64,000 bases of DNA. It comes from Dipteronia dyeriana (taxonomy: Eukaryota > Streptophyta > Magnoliopsida > Sapindales > Sapindaceae). The notes beneath the pieces are model-generated. The model was not told the origin of the DNA, made no database searches, and was given only the letters and a program-made list of their open reading frames with translations. Both the position numbers and the translations under genes were made by a program. Each line of letters starts with the position of its first letter. Within the stretch, counting starts at the first letter, position 1. The stretch is taken from NCBI GenBank assembly GCA_032871835.1, contig CM065302.1:1797094-1861093 (forward strand). Reading direction: 5' to 3'. Of this stretch, positions 24,663-36,760 are shown in pieces.

Positions 24663-27046
24663 TTACGATCCTTGAACAATTCCAGCACCTGTTTCAGACC
24701 TCACCTGTAGATGAAATATTTGTAAATAGTCAAATTTACAAAGTTAAATGAGCATTTCAATCATTATACAAAAGCAATACACACACCTTTATGTCTCCGG
24801 GGCTGCTTAATCCTCCTCTTTTCGGATCCCGTAGATGGATCTCTTGGATTGGTGCATGTGGACCTATTATGCCCATACTGTTCACAGTTTGTGCATCTAA
24901 CGGCTGAGTTTCTCTTCCTTGGTCTGCCTTCATCGACCTCCCTTCTTCTTGATTTTTTAGGCCTTCCTACACGTGATTTTATGTTAGGTGGTATGGGGGG
25001 GCAACCTTCTACATCCGGCCATCTAGAAGAATCGAGAATATGATTAATAACCCCATCATAAGATCTTTTAAAAGCAGTAACAGTAAGATAAGGGTGAACA
25101 GAATCTTGTATTTTTTGTCTTTCATAAATTATTGATGCCGCTGCATGTTCACATAGCAGTCCACTAACTTGCCATAACCTACAGTCACAAGTACGATGAC
25201 CAAGATGCACAATATTTGTTTTCCGTCTCCGATCAATAGTCTCATGGTAATCTCCCCGCCCATACCACACTTGCAAGTATTTTGCATCCTCTGATACTTT
25301 TTTAATCCTATTTCGAACATATGGGGTGAAATTATCTGTCCACTTTTCAGCTTCAGCCTGTTTTTCTTGGAATATTTCCAAATACTTTCGTCGTAAAATT
25401 TCAAACAATGTAAGCATGGGTTTATCCCTATTTTCATTAAGTCAATTTTTAAAGCACTCTAACATGTTATTTGAGACACGATCAGATGTAACCCGATCAT
25501 CAAATCCAAACCTGCACCATTTTACATTATATTAAAATACTATTCATTCCAAACCTGTACCATTTAACATTATATTAAAATACTATTCATTGAAAATTTT
25601 TCTAAGCTTAACTTGCATTTAGAAAAGAAATGATTTCTTGTAATATATTATTTTAACGTGAAGGCAACAATTGCCATTTTATTTTAATGTTAAGCTAATA
25701 ATAATTCATATTGATTGTTAAAGTGAATTAAAATTAATTACTTAACAAGAATAAAAAATAACAAAGAAAGCAACAAAGAAATCATACCTGCACCATTTTT
25801 CCGTTTCATTGTCCATCAACTATTGATAGGCCTTCAAACTTATTTCTTTGATGCTCTCATAGCTTCCATAAAGTCTTGTCGATTCACCTTATAAGTAGAT
25901 TTCCAAAAATAACTTCCAGCCTTCAAACGGGGACATTCTTTAGTTAAATTGGCAAGAAAGTGTCTTGTACAATACCTGTTGTCAGCCCTAGGCCATTGTT
26001 GTTTTATTGCAGCCAGAACTCCTTTTTGTCGATCACTCATAAAAGTGGTTGTTCGGTCTAACACATCAAGTCCTTCATGCAACTTCCCTAAAAACCAACT
26101 CCAACTATCTCTACATTCATTCTCAACCACACAAACTGCAATAGGAAATATACCACTATATGAATCTAAGGGAATAACAGAAAGTAACACCCCACCAAAT
26201 GGTCCTTTCAAATGACAACCGTCTAAACCTATAAAAGGTCTGCACCCTCTAATGAACCCAGTTATCTGTGCATTAAATGAGAGGAGAAATCTCTGAAACT
26301 TTGGTGTGACACTTAGTGTGTCAATTCCAACCACAGCTAAAGACCCCAGATTCATTTCTAGTAAGATGTTGCCATACTTCCTCAGTTGTCCATAACAATC
26401 AACATGGCCAAACTTCAACATCTTTAATTCCTTCCTCTTAGCTCTGTAAATCTTGCGTTTGCTAGGTTCCACACCATATGTGTTCTTGATTTGAGTTTGC
26501 AACACTTTAGCTTTCACATTTGGATTGTCTCTAATAAGTATTGCCATTTGGTAGTTGCTTCATTATTATTCATCACCCTTCTACAGGTTACATGATCTCC
26601 AGTTATTGACCTAATCTTAAAAGTGACATCATCTGGTAAAGAAGACACATGGATCCTCTAACTGCATTCATCACTCTTGCATTCATAAGTCAGCCTTCTT
26701 GCATCATTTTTACTTTTGCACAGTTCAAACCCCTCTTAAATTGCATACTTACTTAAAATCTCTCTTCCTTTCTCAACTGATTCAAATACTTGTCCCAGCC
26801 GTAATGAAATTTGACCACTAGGGTCAGGTTTCCATTCACTCCTCAAATTATAGTCATACATTCTATCAACATCAGTTTCATCTTCTGAAGAATTGATGTA
26901 TGGTGCCTCATTGTCACCATTTGCATTGTATGGTGAATCCATGAGATAGTTGTCATCATCTGCCTCTTCTTCAACCAATGATAAATTGTCTTCAAATTCA
27001 TCACCCTCATCTTCATTGACAATAGAATCACTAAAAGGTTTTTAGT
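24663..27046 (-). pseudogene. MULE-1 mudrA-like transposase
   Basis: Read right to left: an acidic N-terminus (DNYLMDSPYNANGDNEAPY), a MuDR domain (LGQVFESVEKGREILSKYAI, then a stop), and the FAR1/zinc-like region (RRLTYECKSDEC). The MULE catalytic core has FIGLDGCHLKGPFGG (first Asp, near 26230), FMSDRQKGVLAAI (second Asp) and RYCTRHFLANL. A likely intron follows (about 25514-25786; GCAG then GTATGA at the donor). Next come DDRVTSDRVSNNMLE, a SWIM zinc finger CDCRLWQVSGLLCEHA (near 25160) and a zinc knuckle CTNCEQYGHNRSTC (near 24870). A short last exon may end near 24663. Several stops (TGA for Trp near 25440, others at 26560-26750) make it inactive. Confidence 0.85.
25508..25595. repeat. 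45-bp tandem duplication at the intron end
   Basis: Two near-identical copies of AAACCTG(C/T)ACCATTT followed by ACATTATATTAAAATACTAT lie side by side. They fall at the putative 3' splice site of the MULE-1 transposase intron, so the acceptor region is duplicated. Confidence 0.8.
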
Positions 27047-27379
27047 CGAAGATGAACATATTATTAACATTTGGGGGGCTGTTTTGAAAAGGAAACATCT
27101 GCACACAAACAAGAAAATATCTTATTATAAAATTCGAATAGAAAATTATAAAATAACATGAATTGTTGTTGTCTTTTATTTTGCATACAAACATCTTTAC
27201 ACAAACAATTTGTAGCCTTTTATGTTGTAATCAAAAGCATAGAAAATATTTCCTTCGTAAAAATAATAATTAGAAAAGAATATGAAATGTTGTTACCGAT
27301 ATATATATATATATATATACAACAACAGTTCAAAAATTAAAACCCAAAAAAAAAATATCTTCATACTCATTTTCTTTAA

Positions 27380-27540
27380 CAACATTTTTTTATTAGAAAG
27401 GGAAACAACAAACAACACAAAAAAGCAACACAAGCCAAAAAGAGAGCCACAGAGACCCTAAAAAACATTCCACTCATCAAAACAGACCAAAGCAACGTAG
27501 CAAAAAGAACACAACTACCATAGTTACTCCATAACATCAC
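27380..27540 (-). mobile_element. LINE 3' end fragment inside MULE-1
   Basis: On the minus strand this is a T/G-rich 3' UTR ending in TTTCTAATAAAAAAATG, like the tail at 8676-8930. Very short and without coding sequence. Confidence 0.4.
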
Positions 27541-27699
27541 TTGGTATTTGGTATACGTATATATAAGTGGAAATTGTTAAAACTAACCACATATAACATA
27601 GAAAATTCATTTTTAACCACAACTGAAATTTATTCATTAATAACCACTTTTCTGATAAATTACTTGAATGCCCTCATATAAAAACCATCCTCAAACACA

Positions 27700-27726
27700 C
27701 TTTTTTTCTCTTTTTCTCTTTTTCTT

Positions 27727-27759
<33 letters not shown>

Positions 27760-27800
27760 CCGCACCTCTCTTTCTCTCTTCTCGCCTCTCTCTCTCACAC
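27700..27800. repeat. (TC)n-rich microsatellite
   Basis: An almost uninterrupted CT tract with a pure CTCTCT core near 27736-27758. It lies in MULE-1, where on the minus strand it would be upstream of the transposase. Confidence 0.85.
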
Positions 27801-27939
27801 ACGACATCGCCGGCTTACCGGCGTGCCGTTGTGCAAACCTACGATCGTCCAGCAGCGCCATCGAGCTCCTCCTCTACCGGTGATGTGATCGGTAGAAAAA
27901 GGGGAAGAAAATGAAAAACCCAGAAACCTAGAACATTTC

Positions 27940-28295
27940 AAGTTTCAATATTTTAATTTAATCAAGATTTCAAGTTTCACCCATTTTAATTTAGTTAAGA
28001 TTTCAAGTTTCATGATAAAACGAAAAACCTAGAAACCCAGAACATTTCAAGTTTAAACATTTCAATTTAGTCAAGATTTTAAGTTTCAACATTCTAATTT
28101 AGTCAAGATTGTAAGTTTCAAGGTTTCAAGTTTCAAGTTTCAAGTTTCAAGTTTCAAGTTTCAAGTTATTAGTCATGATTTCAAGTTTGGTTCCAAATTT
28201 TAGTCATGATTTCAAGTTTGGTTCCAAATTTTAGTCATGATTTCAAGTTTGGTTCCAAATTTTAGTCATGATTTCAAGTTTGCTTCCAATTTTTA
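27940..28295. repeat. minisatellite: TTTCAAG units and four 31-bp units
   Basis: 28112-28167 is a run of TTTCAAG heptamers. 28170-28295 holds four copies of a 31-bp unit beginning TAGTCATGATTTCAAG. Looser AGATTTCAAGTTTCA repeats precede them from 27940. All lie inside MULE-1, between its transposase and right inverted repeat. Confidence 0.9.
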
Positions 28296-29256
28296 AGAAA
28301 AAATTAAATTCATAGGTATTTTTGTAATTTATGGATATACATTGATTTATTTTTAAAAAAATAAGTGGTTATTAACGATTAAAATTTCAAAAGTGGTTAC
28401 TAACAGTTTAATATTTCCAATGACTATTTTTTGTTTTCTCGCTATATATATTGGCATTTGGCAAAATTTTACACAAAAAAATTTCAAAAAAGAAAAATTC
28501 AGAAACACTAATCACCATAGATTTATTTAGAAAAATCAAAACCACAAATAATTTTTTTTTAAAAAAAGATTCACACTCATTGTTACTCCATTACATCAAT
28601 AGGCACTTTTTCGTATATATATATATATATATACAACGACAGTTGTCAACATTTTACACCCAATAAATTCAATTTTTTTTCTTCAGAAACACCGATCACA
28701 ATAGATAAAGTTTATGTTATTCACAAAAATCAAAACCTATAAAAAGAAAAAACCAAAAGGTATTCACACTATTTGTTACTCCATACCAGAAACTCGGTCA
28801 CAAACCTAAGTATACTGACCTTGTAAGTAGTTGTGCCGTTCACCGAGTTGTCGGTTCAGTGTTGTTGTTGTCGCTGTCAACTTTGTTGGTCGAAAACTCG
28901 TGGAAGGTCAGATAGAAAAATGGTGATGTGAGAAAACGTTTGGGTTGCTTGGTTTAGTTTGAGTGTTTCGTACGCTTTGGGTTTGGGGTGTTTTAAACTT
29001 TTAAGTGTTGCCCGGTTAATATCAGGTTAGTGTTAGAGTTAGAAGTAACTAGGGTTATTAATTAATACAAATTAAATTGTTTTAAATTTAAAAAAATATA
29101 TGATCGTTAAAGTACAATTTTACCCTTAAGTTGACTAACAGAACTTGGTTAAATAAACTAATTTGACATTTAAGAAAAATGTAAGAACCAATTTGATCAG
29201 TTTTAAAAGTCACAAACAACTTGAGATTTAAAAAAAAAATCCCTTACCTAATTGAT

Positions 29257-30048
29257 AATTGCCCTAGTATTAATAATCATTTTGGTCATTACTCTTAGAC
29301 TCCATTAGATTTTTTAATATTTTAGTCAGGTTTGTGAGGGTATAATAGTAAATTAAGGCTAAAATTAATAGTAAAGGCATAATAAATTCAATTAATAAAG
29401 GGTTTTATTAAGAACTAACTCATTTTGAATAATCAAGTTAACACATAACCCGTTTTTAAAAGTATTACTTAATTAACTCTGTTTTGTGTGAAAGTACTAT
29501 TTTACCCTTACTTAATATTGTTTTCTACTTCTCTACTTCCTCTACATCTCTTTATTCTATATCTCTTATTTCTACCATATCTCTCTGGTTACTTCTATAT
29601 TATTTTAACCATTTTTTGGTTTAATATATTTTTTTTAGAGAAATTCAAAATGACAGATCAGTCCATTAGAGTTAACCGGGTCTTTTATTTAAAAAGGCTA
29701 TAAAAGTCTTTTTAACCTTGAATAAACTGATGTAATAAAATGTTTTAAAGAAAAAAAAAATTCTTTTTGAAACATTGTTATTGAATAAAAATAAATTAAA
29801 AGTAAACAATTAACTTTATTGGGAGATCTGGTTATCTGGATACCAGATATAATCTCCATTACTTGAAGAAACTAGATCTAGGTTTGAGAAGCAAAACAAA
29901 AGAAGTTTTTGCCAGAATATGCAAAAAGTAGTTGTGAACTTTGAAGCTTCAACCTCATTTTCAATTCGGTCATGGTTATTGTTCAGTGTGGAATGGAAAT
30001 CTTATCTATATTCAAATCCTGATATCTATATATGAGAGGTCATTCCTG
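29257..30048. other. intergenic, nothing recognised
   Basis: AT-rich. A 71-residue hydrophobic frame at 29488-29703 has no recognisable features. No RNA gene or repeat boundary is supported. Confidence 0.35.
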
Positions 30049-30057
30049 TTTTTTTAA

Positions 30058-30535
30058 GGGATAATTACGTCGGTGGTCATCAACTCTTGCCACCATTATC
30101 AAAATGGCCACCGGATGAGGAATTGGTTTCAAAATGACTATTTTTGATAAACAATGTTACACTAATGGTCATTTCATCCAATTCCACCCAATATGTGACA
30201 TTTTGATAAATAAAGGGATATCATTAATTTATTTTAGATATTTTTTGGAAATCAATTTTTTCTTTTGATTTTTGAAATATATATATATTTCTTTCTTTTC
30301 AACTTATCTCAAATACAGTTTTTAGAAATTTAATCTTCTAAAAAAAGAAAAAAAAAATTATATATATATATTTCTTTTCAACTTTTTTCAAATATATTTT
30401 TTAGAATTTTTAGAATTTGTAGCCTTAATCTTCTCAAATATATATATATATATATATTTCTATTCAACTTATCTCAAATATATTTTTTAGAATTTTTAGA
30501 TTTTGTAACTTTAATCTTCTTAAAAAAGAAACAAA

Positions 30536-30611
<76 letters not shown>

Positions 30612-30891
30612 CATATACATGTTTGATATATATATGTTATACGTATATACATACACTAAATATAATTATTTGTTTAAAAAAACAAAAGAAAAATTGATTT
30701 CCAAAAAATATCTAAAATAAATTAATGATATCCCCTTATTTATCAAAATACCACTTATTAGATGGAATTGGATGGAATGACCATTAATGTAACATTGTTT
30801 ACCAAAAATTGTCATTTTTAAATCAATTCCCCATCCGGTGGCCATTTTGATAGTAGTGGCAAGAGTTGATGGTCACCGAGGTAATTATCCC
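30058..30891. mobile_element. fold-back MULE-type MITE, 834 bp
   Basis: It starts GGGATAATTAC and ends GTAATTATCCC, with terminal inverted repeats of about 200 bp (left 30058-30260, right 30690-30891). A perfect 9-bp duplication TTTTTTTAA lies at 30049-30057 and 30892-30900. The 9-bp duplication and long inverted repeats indicate Mutator-type transposition. The interior is only low-complexity sequence: three related segments with ATATATATTTCT...TCAAATA (30280, 30361, 30440) and a (CA)n(TA)n tract at 30537-30606. No coding capacity. Confidence 0.9.
30537..30606. repeat. (CA)n(TA)n microsatellite
   Basis: About 15 CA units pass into about 17 TA units, in the loop of the fold-back MITE. Confidence 0.95.
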
Positions 30892-31148
30892 TTTTTTTAA
30901 TTATATATTTTGACTTGTTTTTCAAAAATACAAAAAATTATAAAATATCTTACCTGACTTAAATAGATATTGTGACATGTGCAATCAATGGCTGAGAATT
31001 TATTTCCTTTATTTATTTTAGTTTCATTATCTTTAAATACATATTATTATTTTCAAGTGTTTTTTATCATGATAAAAATTAGCACAGTATAGGATTCAAA
31101 TTCCTACATCATTGTGAGTCTGGAATTTGTCGAAACCCGACTAGATTA

Positions 31149-31883
31149 AAAGGTTGTTTGTTATTTTGTCTGAATAGTGAACAGTCCTGAATTTTTCTAA
31201 AGACTAAATAGGGACCGAAATCTTAACTTGAATGACATGTTTTTTTTTCTCACATCTGAATGGATTATCAACACGTGTGTTTTTTAAAAGTAAAATTGTA
31301 TGAAAATAAGTAATTTTACATTTATACCCATGTTAAATAATTATACATATAATATGGAATAAAAACAATCCAAAAATAATAATTATATATGAACATCTTC
31401 TTCTTCGATATAAACAAACTTTATTTTTAGTAAGAAAAGAAAATGTTTTTTTTCTTCAAAAAATAAAAGGGGTAGTAGGAAAACTCAAACAAAACATTTA
31501 AAAAAATATATATATAAATACACCACCTTAGTATCATAATAAAGTATTGATATTAAATACCGGTGTGAGAACTGGTTATGGTCCTTTTTTATTTTTAAAT
31601 CTATTTAAAATAAACAATATATTAAAATAAAGTTTTTTATACCATATATAATTATGATGAAATTAGAAATATGTTAAATATGAGGATAGTATCGAAAGAA
31701 AAGATTTTGGATTGCATTTAATACAATTCAGTGATTTGCAATTAAGTGAAAAGTCATGATTTTTTTTTAAATTGTTTTATGATAATTTTAAGTTGTTTGA
31801 CCAGTTAAAAAAATAATTTAATCAAACAACTTAAAATTATGATTCAGACTCATTAAATTTTTAATGGAAAAAACAAACGACCC
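31149..31883. mobile_element. Tourist-like element, copy B (inverted relative to copy A)
   Basis: It aligns in reverse complement with 3245-4051 along nearly its whole length. Termini are AAGGTTGTTTG and CAAACGACCC. Flanking TTA occurs at 31146-31148 and 31884-31886, which fits the 3-bp TTA/TAA duplication of PIF/Harbinger elements. Non-coding. It lacks the microsatellite expansion of copy A. Confidence 0.7.
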
Positions 31884-31939
31884 TTAAGCTTTGACTTCAT
31901 TCTGAACCATGGTCTGCTACTACAAGTACTGTATGGAAT

Positions 31940-32464
31940 GCAATCAAAAGACTTTTATTAATACATATAACAAAGCCTTACATGCAATTTTTGTTTCTGG
32001 AAGAAGACAATAACATATCCATGAAAACCATAACATCACTAGTGAAATTAAAGAAGTTTCAGTCTCTTTGTTGAACAATTTTGTGCCACTATCACTACAA
32101 TTACAAGCACCAACATTGCACCAATGAACTGCCCACTTTGCAGTTTCATAATATCCATTCAAAAAACTCAAAAATCCATTATGGTTCATGTACCATATTC
32201 CCAACTCGAAACTGTTTATGCATACATCTATCTTTTGCTTCTACAAGGGATCAGTTTCGTCTTCTCATGCCTTAACAAAGCGTGGCGTTATGCATTTGGC
32301 ATCTTCGTATATGATATCCATGGCACTCAAGCTTAAGCTTATTAAATCGGTGGCAGCTCTGCTACGAGGATCTGCCTTTAAAATTGTCACGCAAGTGTCA
32401 GGAAACGGTGTGCCATTGTAGCATGTTTTTCTAATCAAAGAGAGGAGGACTCCATTGTTGTCAT
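31940..32464 (-). pseudogene. pectinesterase/invertase-inhibitor (PMEI-like) gene, 3' part
   Basis: From the MULE-2 junction the minus strand reads SLIRKTCYNGTPFPDTC (two conserved N-terminal cysteines) and ILKADPRSRAATDLISLSLS, a strong match to the first helices of the plant PMEI domain. Further on, with frame changes, come DVCINSFELG and GYYETAKWAVHWCNVGACNC (the later helices with their cysteines). The end reads DVMVFMDMLLSSSRNKNC before a stop near 31960. PMEIs are secreted inhibitors of pectin methylesterase or invertase. Stops and frame changes in the middle show decay beyond the transposon split. An invertase inhibitor cannot be excluded, because both share the fold. Confidence 0.75.
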
Positions 32465-32547
32465 GAGGAAATGGTGAGATATATCACATTTTTGAAGGGG
32501 TGTTGTGATGATGTCACCCTTTTAATAACTTAAATTTAAAAAACACC
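32465..32547 (+). repeat. MULE-2 left terminal inverted repeat
   Basis: About 83 bp. The inner 50 bp match the reverse complement of 41799-41881 well (AGGGGTGTTGTG is identical); the outer 25-30 bp are poorly conserved. Confidence 0.7.
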
Positions 32548-32869
32548 TATTATGGTGAACTGCCCAAATTACTCCTAAACTTTATTTTTTTTAAAGCCCT
32601 GTTTTGAACTCGTTGGTATCTTCCCAAAAAAGTTGTCTGAAAAACTTGACTCTCTCTCCAGATTCTGCAATAGAAGGTAACAAATACTTATGATCTTCAC
32701 TTAAATTTCTTTTATGCATTTCAGATATTTTGCATTCATTTCTGTGTGGGTTAACAATGTATCCATTCTTCGATATCAATATATCCATTTCATATTCTGC
32801 ACTAGATATTCCTCGATATTTAAAGATGAATCGAGCTTAATATTGGAACGAGTTGTTGTTTAGTTTGAA

Positions 32870-33785
32870 AAAAGCTCGATTATTTGAAAAACATGCTCGA
32901 CAAAAAATGATCGATCCCTTAGGAAAAGTTCTCAATCCCTGGACAAAGGTTCTTGAACCGTTATAAAAGTTCTCGATAATTTGACAAATAATCTCGATAA
33001 CTTAAAAAAGTTCTCGATCCCTTAAAAACTTTCTCGATCCCTTACAAAAAGTTCTCGGTCCCTTAGAAAAAGTTCTCGATCCTTTCGAAAATGTTCTCGA
33101 TCCCTTGAGAAAAGTTCTCGATCCCATGATAAAAGTTCTCGATAATTTGAAAAATATTCTCGATCCCTTAAAAAAGTTCTCGAACCGTTAGAAATGTTCT
33201 CGATCCCTTAGAAAAAGTTCTCACTCCGTTGTTAAAAGTTCTCGATCCCTTAGAAAAAGTTCTCGTTCCCTTGTTAAAAGTACTCGATCCCTTAAAAAAG
33301 TTCTCGAACCGTTAAAAAAGTTCTCGTTCAGTTGTTAAAAGTTCTCGATCCCTTAGAAAAAGTTCTCGTTCCGTTGTTAAAAGTTCTCGATCCCTTAGAA
33401 AAAATTTATGTTCCCTTGTTAAAAGTTCTCGATCCCTTGATAAAAGTTCTCGATAATTTGACAAATATTCTTGATCCCTTAAAAAAGTTCTCGAACCGTT
33501 CGAAATATTCTCGATCCCTTAGAAAAAGTTTCTCGTTGACTTGTTGAAAGTTGTCGATCCGTTGATAAAAGTTCTCGGTCCTTTTAACAAATATTCTCGA
33601 TCCCTTTAAAAAGTTCTCGAACCATTAGAAATGTTCTCGATCCCTTAGAAAAGGTTCTCGTTCCCTTGTTAAAAGTTCTCGATAATTTGACAAATATTCT
33701 CGATAAAAGTTCTCGAATCGAACCTTTTTAAAAGTTCTCTATCCTTTGTAAATTATTCTTGAACCCTTGAAAAAGTTCTCGATCT
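32870..33785. repeat. left 21-bp repeat array of MULE-2
   Basis: About 40 imperfect copies of a 20-22 bp unit, typically AAGTTCTCGATCCCTTAGAAA, all in one direction. Higher-order alternation is visible (units ending TTAGAAA alternate with units ending TTGTTAA around 33200-33450). It ends about 80 bp before the mudrA start codon. The right array (40540-41470) has the same unit in the same direction. Confidence 0.95.
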
Positions 33786-33865
33786 TTGAATTTTTTGTAA
33801 TTGTTAGTAATTGTAAAAGTAATTTTTTTTATCTGTTAATAATTGATTGTGATGATGATTTTCAC

Positions 33866-36638
33866 ATGACAATGGATCGGGTTATATTAGTAATATCTTA
33901 CAACGGTCGATGGGAGCAATTACCTGATGGAAGTCAGAGGTTTCTTGGTTCCAATAACCAAGGAATGTATGTGTCCAGAAATATGACTTACGAAGAGCTA
34001 GTGTCGATCGTACAAACCTTTGTGAAGTACGATATGAACAAATACATTGCTGATCTACAATCTATATCAATCGTTCCCGGGACAATATGTCGCACATTTA
34101 TAAGAAATGACGACGATGTTTTGTTTATGCTAGGGGAAGATAGGGTAATCCCTCAAGTATGTGTCAGTTTAATTGAGAGGGTTGTAGGAGGTGTCATCGG
34201 TGAAGAAATTCCTCCTCATGATAACACCCAACATTTTCGATCTTCAGGCAAAAGCAACCAGTTGTCCACAGAAAGAAGTGGGATTGACGGTAGAGAAAAC
34301 CTATATGGTGTCCCACAAGAATTAGCCGACCATGGTGATACAGTTGGAGCTCAATTGGACGATGATTTCGGTTGTCAAATTTAATTGAACTTTGGGCAGT
34401 ACAACCACTAATACAATGAAATGTACAATGACATGAACAATGAGCGGAACAATGAACCTCATAACCTACCAATCCATGAGGTGGGTAATGAGGCAAATTT
34501 ACATCTGGTACATAATGTACCGAACAATGAGGAAGATGAAGAACGGTTCGAAACGAAAAGACGTGCAAGACGTGTCCACAGATGTAGTTCCACTGCAGTA
34601 GATATAGCTGGGACATCTGAGGTTCGGCCTGATGTAACTCCAGTTGATTATGAGAATACCAGAACGTGGGTTATTCCAGGAGCAGAATTATACTCGTTTG
34701 GTATGTGTGGAAGCAGAAACTTGGTAGAAGATGAACCTACCAGCATGATATATAAAGATCAATTTTTTTCTACTAAAAAGGATTTGAAGAGATTGGTTGG
34801 CCATTTTACAATGCAGCACAACTTCGAGTGGAAGGTGAAAATATCGAATAAGACAACATTACGTCTGGTTTGTTTGATGGACAACTGTACATGGAAGTTA
34901 AGAGCGGTTAGGAGAGATGAAGCGACATACTTTCAAGTACGAAGTTTTATCAACGAACACACTTGTCTGTTGGAAGAGATTCACCGCCGCCATCGATAAG
35001 CTAGTGCAGTCATAATTAGAGAAGTGGTTGCACCTAGATTGCAGCAACATGATGGTCGACTAATGCGTCCGAAGGACATAATCGCCGATATGAAAACAAT
35101 GTATGGCATCCAAATAATGTACAGTAAGGCACATCAAGCCCTTGATTATGCATTGTCACTTACCTATGGAACGCATGAGGAAAGCTTCCAACTGCTGCCA
35201 TCATTCGGTTACGTGTTGGAACAACAAAAGCCCGAAACGATTATTGACTTACAGTGCGATGAAAATGGTAAATTCCTATACTTTTTTATGTCATTGGGTG
35301 CCTCACTCAGAGGATTCCAGAGGTGTATGCATCCAGTTATTGCCGTTGATGGTACCCATTTAAAGGGTAGATCCAGGGGTACAATGTTTGTTGCAACTGT
35401 ACAAGATGAGAATGAACAGGTTTATCCAATTGCTTTTGGGTACGGTGTCTTGGAAAACAACCTATCATGAGAGTGGTTTTTGGATTGCTTGAAAGGTGCC
35501 ATTGGCCATATAGATGATTTGGTTTTCATATCTGATCGACATGCAAGCATTGAAGCAGGGATTTCTAAAGTGTTCCCTTATGCCACCCATACCATATGTT
35601 GCTGGCACTTTTATGAAAATATTAAGAAGAGATTTCATAGAAATGATGTTGCAGCAATAATGGATAAAGCAGCCCGAGCGTACACCGAGTTGCAATATAA
35701 CAGGCACATGGAAGAGTTACGCAACTTGCACCCGAATGTATATGAATATGTAATTGATGTCGGTCCACACAAGTGGTCCCGTGTTCACTGCCTCGACAGA
35801 AGGTATGGGGTCATGACAACAAATGCTGCAGAATGCATAAACTCATGCCTTAAATTTGCACTGCAGCTGCCTATGTTGACTTTGGCAGAGTTTATTAGGA
35901 ATATGCTACAACGTTGGTTTCACGATCCTCATAGGGCTGCACAATCCATGCGTCATCAGTTAACCGTCGCAGCACATCTTGTGACCCTCAAACGTGTAGA
36001 AAAGTGCAATTTTATGACCGTTAATCCAGTTGACTGGAACATATTTTCTATGAAACGGGCTGGAAAACAGTGGACCGTTGACTAAGCCCAGAAGACCTGA
36101 ACATGCAACAAATTCAAATGGACATTCTTCCATGTTCTCACGCTCTCGCTGCCGCAAAGTACATCATACAATTTTGTGTACAGTTAATATTACTTAAACA
36201 TCATACAATTTTATCATCGTTTTCAATGTTTTTACAGGGACCGAAACATGGATTTCACATCCCTCTGTGCGGACTACTACAAGCGACAAACACTTATTGA
36301 TGCGTACTCGGTTCCTATTATGCTGGTTGGACATCCTTCCACTTGGATTGGGCCATCTGACATCGCTGAGAGAGTCATTTTGAATCCAAGCTCCAGGAAA
36401 CAAGTAGGTCGCCCGAGGGCTTCAAGTCGTATCTAGTCTTCGGAGAGAACATCCACACAGAATTGTAGACGATGTCGACAACCAGGACATAATTTGAGGA
36501 GATGTTCTAACCCAGCTTTTACTGATAAAGATCCGAGCAGAGTCATTCCTGAGGAATACAGACGCAAATGTAGTATCTGTCATACTGTTGGTCACAACAG
36601 ACAGACGTGCCGTACTAGAGACGGTGGGACTGTGGAAT
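33866..36638 (+). pseudogene. MULE-2 mudrA-like transposase
   Basis: Starts at ATG 33866 (a second in-frame ATG is at 33872, MDRVILVISYNGRWEQLPDG). Order: an N-terminal PB1/MuDR-associated domain, an acidic linker, the MuDR DNA-binding region (FFSTKKDLKRLVGHF, LMDNCTWKLRAVRR, near 34770-34930) and the catalytic core. The core has VIAVDGTHLKGRSRG (first Asp, near 35350), FISDRHASIEAGI (second Asp) and CCWHFYENIKKRF. Then come a SWIM zinc finger (CNKF...LPCSHALAAA, near 36100), an intron at 36159-36237 in correct phase, and two zinc knuckles CRRCRQPGHNLRRC and CSICHTVGHNRQTC. Stops near 34382, 34415, 34998, 35469 and 36084, plus a 1-nt deletion near 36115. Most stops fit C-to-T or G-to-A change. 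Confidence 0.9.
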
Positions 36639-36760
36639 GAATTGAGGCGTTATCATGATGACATTGTTAAAATTTGAACTCGTATGACTTGTTAAGTAAC
36701 TGAAATGCAATTGTATTTAAATATAATTTGTATATATACAAATGTAAAAAAAAATATATA

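Larger units (their letters stand above)
23849..29256 (-). mobile_element. MULE-1: decayed Mutator-like element with long inverted repeats
   Basis: A left segment (about 23849-24005) and the reverse complement of a right segment (about 29100-29256) share GGATTTTTTTTTT, TTGTTTGT, ATCAAATTG, AAGTGTCAAATTAGT (right AAATGTCAAATTAGT) and GTTGACTTTAAC-like order. A mudrA-type transposase lies between them on the minus strand. Long terminal inverted repeats fit a MULE. No clean 9-bp duplication was found, so the exact ends are inferred. Confidence 0.5.

Noticed and set aside
32870..33785. CRISPR array
   Set aside because: Contiguous imperfect 21-bp tandem units without unique spacers in a plant genome; a minisatellite.
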